64,000 bases of DNA from Parvicella tangerina (GTDB lineage Bacteria; Bacteroidota; Bacteroidia; Flavobacteriales_D; Parvicellaceae). Numbering within the stretch: the stretch's first letter is position 1; each line of letters opens with the position of its first letter. The stretch is from contig NZ_OU015584.1 in the NCBI RefSeq assembly GCF_907165195.1, positions 1,798,001-1,862,000 on the forward strand. The letters are read 5' to 3'. This document shows positions 52,654 through 60,687 of this stretch, piece by piece. The position numbers and the translations under genes are program-made. The notes beneath the pieces were generated by a model. The model was not told the origin of the DNA and ran no database searches. It saw only the letters and a list, made by a program, of their open reading frames with translations.

Positions 52654-52973
52654 TGTCATCTCAATAAGTTAGAGGAGATCTTTTCAAAAATGGCAGTAGC
52701 ACAATTAAGAGAAAGATTTCTCGACTCCACTTTGTTTCACTCGAAATGACAAATTAAAAAGTGTCATCCCTACCGTAGTGGAGAGATCTTTAGGTCGCTA
52801 GGACATTTGTACTTAGAATAGACAGATTTCTCGATTTTGTTATCACTTCGCTCGAAATGACAAATTAAACATTGTCATCTCGACCAACGTGGAGAGATCT
52901 TTAGGTCGCTAGGACATTTGTACTTAGAATAGACAGATTTCTCGATTTTGTTGTCACTTCGCTCGAAATGACA
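52654..52973. repeat. REP-like palindromic repeats, right cluster
   Basis: Three units (52654-52752, 52762-52863, 52872-52973) of the same type as the left cluster. The last two are nearly identical over their 3' ~90 bp (AGGTCGCTAGGACATTTGTA in both), indicating a recent tandem duplication. The last unit ends 12 nt before the bioB stop codon. Confidence 0.8.
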
Positions 52974-52984
52974 AATTAAATAGT

Positions 52985-54112
52985 TTAAATCTTCTCTACA
53001 GAAGAAACTTTTCTCGGTTCGAACTCCCCTTTACGTGAAGCTTTCGCCTCAGCTTTTTTAGCTTCATTTCTTTCGATCTTGTGCCCTGGTCTTGACCACT
53101 TGATCTTTTCATTCGCCTCTTCTGAACGCTCTTTGTAGGCTTCGTTGATCTGTGGTTTCGGTCCGTGCTTATAGGCTGGCATTGGCTTGATCCCAAGGTT
53201 GTTGAACAAGGCCATGTCACCTACAAACTCTGGGTTTGGCGTAGTTAATAGTTTCTCACCAGCGAATATACTGTTGGCTCCTGCCATGAAGCATAGCGCT
53301 TGTCCTTCATCTGTCATTTGTGTTCTACCAGCAGATAGACGAACATAAGAAGTATCCATCACGATTCGAGTAGTAGCGATCATTCTCACCATCTCCCAAA
53401 TCGAAACCTCTTGTTGATCCTCCATGGGTGTTCCCTCTACAGCTACTAGAGCATTAATTGGAACTGAGGCTGGTCTTGGATTCATTAAGCTCAACGTGTA
53501 AAGCATTCCGATTCTATCTTCATCTTTTTCACCCATTCCTAAAATTCCTCCACTGCAAACCGTGATTCCTGCTTTGCTGGCATTGTCAATCGTGTTTAAA
53601 CGATCTTCGTAACCCCTGGTAGAGATGACTTCTTTATAATATTCTTCTGAGGTATCTAAATTATGGTTATAGGCATACAAACCTGCATTCGCCAATCTTT
53701 TAGCTTGGTTTTCAGTTAGCATCCCCAACGTACAGCAAACCTCCAGATCCATTTCGTTGAGTGAACGAACCATTTCTAAAACTTGGTCAAAGTCATCGTC
53801 TTCTTTCACGTTTCGCCAAGAAGCGCCCATACAAACTCTACTGGAACCTGCCGCTTTCGCGTCTTTTCCTTTTTGAATGACTTCTTCTAAAGACATTAAC
53901 TCATTGGTGTCAATACCAGTGTTGTATCTCGCTGCTTGCGGACAGTAACCGCAGTCCTCAGCACAGTTACCTGTTTTGATAGATACTAACGTACTTACCT
54001 GTACCTCTAATGGGTCAAAGTTTTTACGGTGCACACTTGCTGCTTCATACAGCAATTCCATTAATGGTTTATGATAAAGTTCGGTAATCTCTTCTTTCGT
54101 CCAAGTTCTCAT
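52985..54112 (-). CDS. bioB: Biotin synthase
   Basis: This radical SAM enzyme inserts sulfur into dethiobiotin. The cluster motif is NCAEDCGYCPQAA (C-x3-C-x2-C). Further landmarks are YNHNLDTSEEYY, CSGGILGMGE, and VRLSAGRTQM with the Arg that helps hold the [2Fe-2S] cluster. The ATG at 54112 is chosen over 54169, because a -7 box lies between them. A lysine-rich C-terminal tail (about 340-375) extends beyond the barrel. No other bio gene is next to it. Confidence 0.96.
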   Translation of the reverse strand: MRTWTKEEITELYHKPLMELLYEAASVHRKNFDPLEVQVSTLVSIKTGNCAEDCGYCPQAARYNTGIDTNELMSLEEVIQKGKDAKAAGSSRVCMGASWRNVKEDDDFDQVLEMVRSLNEMDLEVCCTLGMLTENQAKRLANAGLYAYNHNLDTSEEYYKEVISTRGYEDRLNTIDNASKAGITVCSGGILGMGEKDEDRIGMLYTLSLMNPRPASVPINALVAVEGTPMEDQQEVSIWEMVRMIATTRIVMDTSYVRLSAGRTQMTDEGQALCFMAGANSIFAGEKLLTTPNPEFVGDMALFNNLGIKPMPAYKHGPKPQINEAYKERSEEANEKIKWSRPGHKIERNEAKKAEAKASRKGEFEPRKVSSVEKI

Positions 54113-54131
54113 GTTCACTCTTTTAGTTACA

Positions 54132-54139
54132 CAAATGTA
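54132..54139 (-). promoter_or_regulatory. -7 box of bioB
   Basis: On the minus strand TACATTTG fits TAnnTTTG and ends 19 nt before the ATG at 54112. It would lie inside the coding region if translation began at 54169, so it also decides the start. Confidence 0.5.
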
Positions 54140-54247
54140 AGGCAAAAAGGGGTTATGAAGATTACCCAAGAGCAGAATGTTGTTAACCCTTCTGTTTTGA
54201 TAGTTTTATTATCTTTAAGTTCAAGAATTTAACCTATCCTAGAATTC

Positions 54248-55426
54248 ATGGAAGAATCAATAGACCTCTTAGAAGAAGTAAATAATATTTCAAAAATTCA
54301 CAGTTTATCCAGATCAGATATCGATAACCTGATGATTGAAATAGCCAGACGAGTGTTGAAAACGCTGAGGCTAGAGCGAATGAGTGTTTGGATATTTGAT
54401 AAGCACAAGACAGAGTTGGTATCCATTGGAGAGTATCATTTGCCGACTGAGCAGTTTTCCAAGGATAATCATCTAAAAAAGGATAATTACCCCACCTACT
54501 TCAATGCAATTGTGGAGAATGAGATTGTGTTAGTTGAGAACGTTCATACGAATCCACTAACGATGGAGCTTGATGAAGATTATTCCATGCCGAATAATGT
54601 GATTTCTTTAATGGATATTCCATTGCGAATGGAAGGGGAATTGATTGGGGTGATGTGCTTTGAAAAAACAGGTGATAAGGAACGCATGTTTTCTAGAAAA
54701 GAACAAGTCTTTGCATTGAGTATTGCGATCATCTTTGCTTCAAATATGGAGGCAAGGTATCGAAGAGCGCTGCAAAAGAAACTAGATGAGGAACTTAAAG
54801 AGAAAACAATTTTACTAAAGGAGGTTCATCACCGTGTTAAGAATAATTTGTCGGTAGTTTCTAGTTTGATCAATTTGCAAGCCTCTAAGGCCATGGACAG
54901 CTTCCACCGCACATTATTCAAAGAATGTAAAACCAAGATTAATTCAATCGCTAATATCCATGAGTTTATCTACAAGTCTAAATCGTTGTCAAAAATAGAC
55001 TTGAAACTTTATTTTGGACGGTTGATTAATGAATTAGAAGAGTTCTATTCTTCTGAAGGTGGCAAGGTGAAAATCGAAAAGGAGATTACCGAAGGTTATT
55101 TAGAGTTAGAGCAAGCCATTCCGTTAGCGTTGATCATTAATGAGGTTATTACCAATGCGTTCAAGCACGCTTTTGTGAATGAAAACGAAGGTAAAATAAA
55201 GGTGGTTTTATCGGTTGACGAAAAAGAAGCTGTTCTTAGAATAAGAGACAATGGTATCGGTATCCAGACGGATTTAAACGAGCAGAAATCTTTAGGAATA
55301 GAAATTATTGAAAGCCTCACTAAACAATTAGAGGGACGTCAAGAATATGTTGTGGATGACGGTACCGCTTTTTCTTTGCGATTTCCTGTAGTTATGAAAC
55401 ATGAAGAAGTGATAGAAAGTGAGTAG
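54248..55426 (+). CDS. GAF-domain sensor histidine kinase (HisKA_2 type)
   Basis: A cytosolic kinase of 392 aa. A GAF domain (about 20-170) is followed by a short linker helix, the phosphoacceptor motif KEVHHRVKNNLSVVSSLINL (His about 194) and an HATPase domain with N-box NEVITNAFKHAF and G-box DNGIGIQ. This H-box type (LytS/HWE-like HisKA_2) often signals to PP2C or output-domain regulators. No response regulator is adjacent, so it is an orphan. A near-consensus -7 box (TATCTTTA) precedes the ATG. Confidence 0.9.
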   Translation: MEESIDLLEEVNNISKIHSLSRSDIDNLMIEIARRVLKTLRLERMSVWIFDKHKTELVSIGEYHLPTEQFSKDNHLKKDNYPTYFNAIVENEIVLVENVHTNPLTMELDEDYSMPNNVISLMDIPLRMEGELIGVMCFEKTGDKERMFSRKEQVFALSIAIIFASNMEARYRRALQKKLDEELKEKTILLKEVHHRVKNNLSVVSSLINLQASKAMDSFHRTLFKECKTKINSIANIHEFIYKSKSLSKIDLKLYFGRLINELEEFYSSEGGKVKIEKEITEGYLELEQAIPLALIINEVITNAFKHAFVNENEGKIKVVLSVDEKEAVLRIRDNGIGIQTDLNEQKSLGIEIIESLTKQLEGRQEYVVDDGTAFSLRFPVVMKHEEVIESE

Positions 55427-55753
55427 TAGGGATTAATCATAATGTGCCTCAATATCCCAGTCCTCTGAAAGGCTATAAGATGTTTTAATCGCGTTCATGG
55501 TGTAGAATGGTGCAGAATTGAAGTTCCAATAACTATTTGACCATCCATGGGATGGGTGTATTATCCACTGTCAATTTGTTACAGATCTAGATAAGTACAC
55601 CATCTAGGTATCACTTAGGTGGTCGCCACACCTTTCTAGCAATAACATAGCCACAACTAGAGCACCTTTACTGCATACGGATAGCATAAAGATACCAGAG
55701 AACTACCAGAAGTAGGGTGAACCTAGTTCAATATCGTCTATTAAAGGGACCAG
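55427..55753. other. Intergenic region between HK and CPBP genes
   Basis: No gene, terminator or promoter is recognised. The stretch is richer in CTAG-containing words (AGATCTAG, CATCTAGG, TTTCTAGC, AACTAGAG) than its surroundings but no clear repeat unit emerges. It may be decayed sequence. Confidence 0.3.
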
Positions 55754-56668
55754 TTAACCAGATAATCGATTTCCTTGCTCAAAGAAGCCTTTTCGTTTCA
55801 ACAAAAGCACCACACCCAAAAAGAGCAATTGTACAAAAGCTCCTGCGTATTCCATGATGTAGGGATTGCCACCGATGATCTCTATGTTGGCGATGGCGCC
55901 TAGTTTCCAGTTGTATCCGAAGAAAGTGAAACCGATCCAGTTTACTCCGCTGTGCATACCGATGGTCAACCAGATGGAGCCCGAGTAATAATAGAGTAGG
56001 GAGTAGATATAAGACGCAACGAACAGGCTAATAAAATACCCCATGCTAAAGTCATTCAAGGCAAAGTGTCCCATGGCAAAGATCAATCCCATGATGGTAA
56101 ATATGATGTGTGGATTCATGTGGTCCTTCAACTTTTGAATGGGATAGGCTCGGGTGCCAACTTCTTCGATGAGTGAGTTCCAGATGATGAAGCCAAAGAA
56201 AAAGTAGAGGTAATAACCGATGTAGCTAAAGGCATTGACGTTCTCCCCAAATGCAGGTTCGGTATCGACTTCGTCTGCGAAGTACATCATTATAGCGTAC
56301 TTGCTGGAGACTACGATCACGCCCAGGACAAAACCAACTAATAAAGTAGGTACCGCATTTCGGGTAAAGCCCAGTTCACTGAATTTTTGTTGATGGATGA
56401 ACTTCTGCGCCAGCCAGATGATGAATAGCGAACATGCTCCAAACAAGGTAAAGAAGAATACGTTTCCCAGCTGCACTTTGAAGTTGAGTCCCGTGTTCTC
56501 ACGGATGTTTACTCCAAAGACTTCTGCTAGTTTGAGTAAGGGCAGCATGATGGCTACGGATAGTAATACTACAAGAACTACCGTGATGATCTTTACTGCT
56601 AGGTGGTTGTTATAGGCTTGTCTGATTTTGGAGAGCAAGGAGGTTTTGGTTTTTGGGTGATGGGGCAA
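55754..56668 (-). CDS. CPBP-family intramembrane metalloprotease
   Basis: 304 aa with about eight membrane helices. The CPBP (CaaX protease/bacteriocin-processing) motifs are present: E-E-x3-R in NSLIEEVGTRAYP, F-x3-H in IFAMGHFALND, and H in IGMHSGVNW. Such proteins cleave near or within the membrane; their bacterial substrates are mostly unknown. It is monocistronic and beside a repeat-rich intergenic region. Confidence 0.85.
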   Translation of the reverse strand: MPHHPKTKTSLLSKIRQAYNNHLAVKIITVVLVVLLSVAIMLPLLKLAEVFGVNIRENTGLNFKVQLGNVFFFTLFGACSLFIIWLAQKFIHQQKFSELGFTRNAVPTLLVGFVLGVIVVSSKYAIMMYFADEVDTEPAFGENVNAFSYIGYYLYFFFGFIIWNSLIEEVGTRAYPIQKLKDHMNPHIIFTIMGLIFAMGHFALNDFSMGYFISLFVASYIYSLLYYYSGSIWLTIGMHSGVNWIGFTFFGYNWKLGAIANIEIIGGNPYIMEYAGAFVQLLFLGVVLLLKRKGFFEQGNRLSG

Positions 56669-57588
56669 AGGTACTATTTATGGGATGATTGCTAGAGTAG
56701 ATTCTTTGGAAGTAGAAAGAGGCATTGCGTTATGTTCATTTCTTTTGTCTTGCAGCGCCTTCAGGCAAGCTTATGGCGGCCGAAGGATACAAAAGAAACG
56801 AACCAAAGAAAAAATCAAGGCTGATCACTACTTTCTGTTCAATGACGAAATGGTCACTAACTCACCCAAACTCGCTAAATCGCCATGAGCGAAAATGAAT
56901 TTTCGATGGCTGAGCTCAAACATGGGTTCGTCTTAACGTTCCTCATTTCTATTTCACTACGAAAGTTGAGATAGGCCGCTTTTTAATTGTCACTCTGAGA
57001 GAAACGAAGAGTCTTCCTATTGGGATTACCGCTTAAGGTGGGGAGATCCTTCGCTGTGCTCAGGATGACGGGGTTGTTTTGCTAAGGCTGTTGCATACCT
57101 CAAGCCGGTAGGACTTTTCATTTTTGTCTTGATACAAAAACGAAACAAAAAAATCAAGGCTGATCAAACTCCGGAATCGATCTATGTGCAAAGACTAAGT
57201 GCGGCCGGGTGATCACTTCGTGCTTCCCGGTCTTACTAAGTCTTTTGCTGTATCTCTCATCCATCGTTTAATAGGCCATTTTTTAATTAGTGCTTTGAAG
57301 AGTAGGAAATTACTCTTTAATGTGCGTTTATCGTGTCTCTAACGAAGCTCGGAGGGAGCGCCAGCGTATATCCAACGGGGCGCTGACGTATACGGGTTGG
57401 GTAGGGGTAGGGATGACGTTGGGTTAGTGTGGTGAGTTGGTGGGAAGATGGTGGGGTGATGGTAGGAACAGGGTAGGGAGATAGTAGGAAGTGTTCCTTT
57501 GTAATTATGATTTTTTAACAGGCTCAATGGTCTGTTTGGCATGGTTCTGCCACTGTAACTAGGTATTAACAATAAAAATACCAAAGTT
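56669..57588. repeat. Decayed dispersed repeats, REP-like unit and G-rich stretch
   Basis: Two copies of one unit are visible: CTTTTGTCTTG...ATACAAAAGAAACGAACC...AAAAAATCAAGGCTGATCA (about 56737-56825) and TTTTTGTCTTGATACAAAAA...AAAATCAAGGCTGATCA (about 57121-57173). Each is followed downstream by ATAGGCC and TTTTTTAATT (56971 and 57270). A REP-like palindrome (GTCACTCTGAG...GCTGTGCTCAGGATGAC) lies at about 56991-57071. The 3' end is G-rich with a quadruplex motif. Reading frames here are by-products of the repeats. Confidence 0.55.
57394..57412 (+). other. G-quadruplex motif
   Basis: GGGTTGGGTAGGGGTAGGG has four G-tracts of at least three separated by 2-nt loops, which meets the usual rule for a stable intramolecular quadruplex. 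Further G-tracts follow to about 57480. It lies on the coding strand about 180 nt upstream of the gene at 57589. Confidence 0.55.
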
Positions 57589-58287
57589 ATGGCAAAAGCA
57601 AGTGGACCGATGAAGATCAGTGGAAGAATAGGGGATCTAGTTTTCTACATAAAGAATGGACAACAATATGTGATGCTTGCGGGTGATAAGAGCGATAAGC
57701 GCAGGAAATCGTATAAGAAAAATGAAAAGTTCATTAGCACGAATAAGCTACGAGGTGGCGTTAACTACTTTGCTGCGAGCTTGTATCGATTGATGAAGCA
57801 AAGTGGCGTGGCGACTGGTTCGAAACAATTTAATGCGTTTAAGAATGAGATCCAAAACCGTATGAAACGCCTGATCAAACCGGGTGATACGATCAAGGCT
57901 GCGGATGTAAAGCAACGGATTCATGGTTATCAATGGCGAAATAATCATGAGGGACAGGCGATACATGCAGAGCTACAAGGGGATTGTATTGTGATTGAAA
58001 ACACGAGTAGTGAGCGAAGTTTTTTTAATACAGCCATAAAATACCAGATCAATGTTTACCGAAGAACGCTGGATGATGTGCATTGGAATGGTGAGAAATA
58101 TGATTATCAATTGCCGGGTAAGATACCTGCGTTTGCTCAACTGGAGTGGATTTGTACGCCTGAGGCTACTTCGGTGCGTATTTCATTGGAAGGATTGGCT
58201 GAAAATGAATTTATAGTGATGAGCATACTGCCCATGCAGGATGAGCATTATGTGATGCAGAGTGGTGCGAGTGTTTGGGTGTTTTGA
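57589..58287 (+). CDS. Conserved Bacteroidota hypothetical protein (232 aa), paralogue of 16685-17479
   Basis: The N-terminus MAKASGPMKISGRIGDLVFY followed by IKNG and AGD aligns without gaps with that of the 264-aa protein (shared G6, K9, G12, G15, FY19-20). The middle is very basic (KRRKSYKKNEKF; NRMKRLIK) and the C-terminal ~110 residues are beta-rich. There is no signal peptide. Both family members lie in accessory DNA, here next to a restriction-modification system. Function is unknown. Confidence 0.6.
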   Translation: MAKASGPMKISGRIGDLVFYIKNGQQYVMLAGDKSDKRRKSYKKNEKFISTNKLRGGVNYFAASLYRLMKQSGVATGSKQFNAFKNEIQNRMKRLIKPGDTIKAADVKQRIHGYQWRNNHEGQAIHAELQGDCIVIENTSSERSFFNTAIKYQINVYRRTLDDVHWNGEKYDYQLPGKIPAFAQLEWICTPEATSVRISLEGLAENEFIVMSILPMQDEHYVMQSGASVWVF

Positions 58288-58402
58288 GGTTAGATTTTCG
58301 ATTGAATTGCAAAACGTATTCAAATTACGGTGTAGCCGAGCTTAATTTGTAGTGGACTATTAATTAAACATGAGAAGCAAAATAAATGTCTGGTTGAATT
58401 TA

Positions 58403-58460
58403 TTTGCAGATTACTTAATCTGTCCGTAAATTTGTCCGTGTCCGTAAAAATGTCCGTAAC
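58403..58460 (+). promoter_or_regulatory. Promoter and TGTCCG repeat array of the restriction-modification operon
   Basis: TAAATTTG (58427-58434) matches the -7 box and a TTTG at 58403-58406 lies 20 nt upstream, a very good promoter. TGTCCG occurs at 58421, 58433, 58439 and 58451 (spacings 12, 6 and 12), three of them as TGTCCGTAA. The array covers the -7 box and transcription start, so a protein bound there would repress. The methyltransferase carries a DNA-binding-like N-terminal domain and is a candidate for that protein. Confidence 0.65.
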
Positions 58461-58473
58461 AAAATTGATTTAA

Positions 58474-60687
58474 ATGGCTACAATAAATTTCTATCTAGAT
58501 AAAGCAGATAAAAAAGGTTTTTCACCAATTCACCTAAGGATTAACTGCGGTGGTAAGCAGATTAAGATTTCTACGGGTGAGAAGATTATGTCGAAGGATT
58601 TTGATAAGGACAAGCAGTTGGCTAAGCCTTCTTATGAAAAATCAATGGAGCTGAATCATTATTTGAATTATCTGAAAGAGAGGGCAGATGAATTGTTTGA
58701 TAACCCTAGTAAAAAGGTGTATACCAATGCTGAGGTGAAGGATATTTTGAACGGGTACATTTCGAACTTTAAGGAGGACAACAATGTAAGTATTGTTAAG
58801 GAGCAATTAGCTTTATATGGCAAGCCAGTTACTTTTATCGACTTATTTGCTGGTGCGGGCGGTTTTAGTGAAGGATTTTTACAAGCAGAATTAAATAATA
58901 AGTTTTATGATTTCATTGTAGCCAATGATATTAATGAGAACTGTGAGCTCACGCATGAAGTAAGGTATAATCATCAATTGGGTCTGGATGCGAAGTTTCT
59001 TTGTCAGGATATTACTGAGCCAGACTTCTTGGATAATTTACTGGAGAAGATTGACGGAAAACAAGTAGATGTGGTTTGTGGAGGTCCTCCTTGTCAAAGT
59101 TTTAGTTTGGCAGGTAAACGAAAGAAATTCGATAAAAAGGATGATTTGTTTGCTCATTACCTAGAGGTTATTAAGATTTTGCAGCCGAAGTACTTTGTAA
59201 TGGAGAACGTTAAGGGAATCCTCACAAAAGAGAAAGGCAAAATCAAAGAAGAGATTTTAAAAGAGATCAATTCAATCGTAGATATTAAGGAAGTGCCCAA
59301 ATTGGCTTCATTTGTTAAGAGTTTGAAGAAATCGAAGAAGAATGATGAGTTCATTCTAGACTGTCTAGTTAAAAGGGTGAACATGGAGCAGTTTGGCGAT
59401 GAGAAATCTGAACAAGCTAGAGAAGAGTATATCAAATACGTAGAATCTAAATTCCGTCAGTTAACCCCTAAGATTGTTGATTACAAAACGAGTAAGACAG
59501 ATCAACGAATTAGTACCATTAGGCATGGTTTTAATATGTTGATTAGGAATAAGCAATGGGAGACTTTGAAGCGAGATATTATAAAGGAAAAGGATTTCTG
59601 TAATATAGATAATGACTATTTCGTTAATGCTTTCACAGAGTTCTTGCATGAGCTAGATTCTAGTGAGATTATCAAAAAGATAGAGGAGGCGTTCAATAAT
59701 TTACATGTTGCAAAATCGTACAAGGCAGAGTGCGATCATATTATATCTGCGTTGAAAATTTATACGCTGAATTTTGATGATAGCTTAGAATATATCTACA
59801 AGTATTGTAATAAGAAGCAAGAAAGTGAACTCAATAAGATCATTGATGATATTCGATTGTATAAGATAGAATCGCCTTTCGTGGCAAATGCATCTAATTA
59901 CGGGGTTCCTCAGAATAGAGAAAGGGTGTTGTTTATTGGATGTAGAAAGGATCAGAAGTTCATTTCTGAAGTACCTAGAACTGTTGAGGAAAAGGATAAG
60001 GTGACTGTTTTTGAAGCATTGTATGATTTGGATTTTGTGGGCAATGATGAAGAAGCACACCATTATGAATTGGTAGATATTTCAAAGCAGTACAACGGTA
60101 CTGCAAAGAAAATGAAGAGCTTGCTTAAAACAAGAACCATCGATGGTAAAGTAAATAGTAAAGAAGGAAAGTCATTTGCAGATTGGAGTAGAGAGGGAAG
60201 GTTGAATGGCAGGTTCAAGAATGCGACCGCTCCATTTTATGTGAGAAACTATGAAGCGTTGAGAAATGGCGAGAAAGTTTTTGATATCTTACACAATCAT
60301 AAAACGAGTAAACAAAATGAGAACGTGCTGAAGCGTTTAGATATTATTTTGCAAGAAGGTGATTATAAGAGTGCGCAGTGTAAATTAGATGAGTGTGGAT
60401 TGTCTTCTAACAAAAGAAACTATAATGTGCTGAAGCCAGAAAAGCAAAGTCCTACAGTAATGACTATTCCGGATGATTATATCCACTACAATACGCCAAG
60501 AGCGCTGACGGTAAGAGAGATGGCAAGATTGCAGTCTTTTGATGATTCGTTTGTGTTTCAAGGTAAAAGGTCTACTGGAGGGAATAATAGAAAGACAGAG
60601 GTTCCTCAGTATACGTTAGTTGGGAATGCTGTTCCGCCACTAATGGCAAGGGCTGTGGCAATGGAAATTTTAAAAAACATCAAATGA
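58474..60687 (+). CDS. C5-cytosine DNA methyltransferase with integrase-type N-terminal domain
   Basis: Residues about 1-110 look like the arm-DNA-binding and SAM-like region of Bacteroidota tyrosine recombinases (NFYLDKADKKGFSPIHLRIN, then STGEKIMSKDFDKDK). The methyltransferase follows: motif I FIDLFAGAGGFSEGF (121-135), IV GGPPCQSFSLAG with the catalytic Cys (207), VI ENVKG (244-248), VIII ASNYGVPQNRERV (about 473-485), IX RALTVREMARLQSF and X YTLVGNAVPPLMARA at the C-terminus. About 220 extra residues lie between VI and VIII. At 737 aa it is far longer than usual (350-450). It overlaps the nuclease gene by 4 nt (ATGA). Confidence 0.9.
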   Translation: MATINFYLDKADKKGFSPIHLRINCGGKQIKISTGEKIMSKDFDKDKQLAKPSYEKSMELNHYLNYLKERADELFDNPSKKVYTNAEVKDILNGYISNFKEDNNVSIVKEQLALYGKPVTFIDLFAGAGGFSEGFLQAELNNKFYDFIVANDINENCELTHEVRYNHQLGLDAKFLCQDITEPDFLDNLLEKIDGKQVDVVCGGPPCQSFSLAGKRKKFDKKDDLFAHYLEVIKILQPKYFVMENVKGILTKEKGKIKEEILKEINSIVDIKEVPKLASFVKSLKKSKKNDEFILDCLVKRVNMEQFGDEKSEQAREEYIKYVESKFRQLTPKIVDYKTSKTDQRISTIRHGFNMLIRNKQWETLKRDIIKEKDFCNIDNDYFVNAFTEFLHELDSSEIIKKIEEAFNNLHVAKSYKAECDHIISALKIYTLNFDDSLEYIYKYCNKKQESELNKIIDDIRLYKIESPFVANASNYGVPQNRERVLFIGCRKDQKFISEVPRTVEEKDKVTVFEALYDLDFVGNDEEAHHYELVDISKQYNGTAKKMKSLLKTRTIDGKVNSKEGKSFADWSREGRLNGRFKNATAPFYVRNYEALRNGEKVFDILHNHKTSKQNENVLKRLDIILQEGDYKSAQCKLDECGLSSNKRNYNVLKPEKQSPTVMTIPDDYIHYNTPRALTVREMARLQSFDDSFVFQGKRSTGGNNRKTEVPQYTLVGNAVPPLMARAVAMEILKNIK

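Noticed and set aside
52051-52973. CRISPR array made of the ~105-bp repeats
   Set aside because: Units are imperfect palindromes with similar interiors, spacing is irregular and a gene lies between them; they fit REP-like repeats.
56685-56888. 67-aa reading frame
   Set aside because: It coincides with a dispersed repeat (ACAAAAGAAACGAACCAAAG and neighbours) that has a second copy nearby; the protein is a by-product.
57339-57584. 81-aa Pro/Ser/His-rich frame on the minus strand
   Set aside because: It is the complement of a G-rich low-complexity stretch; composition is not protein-like.
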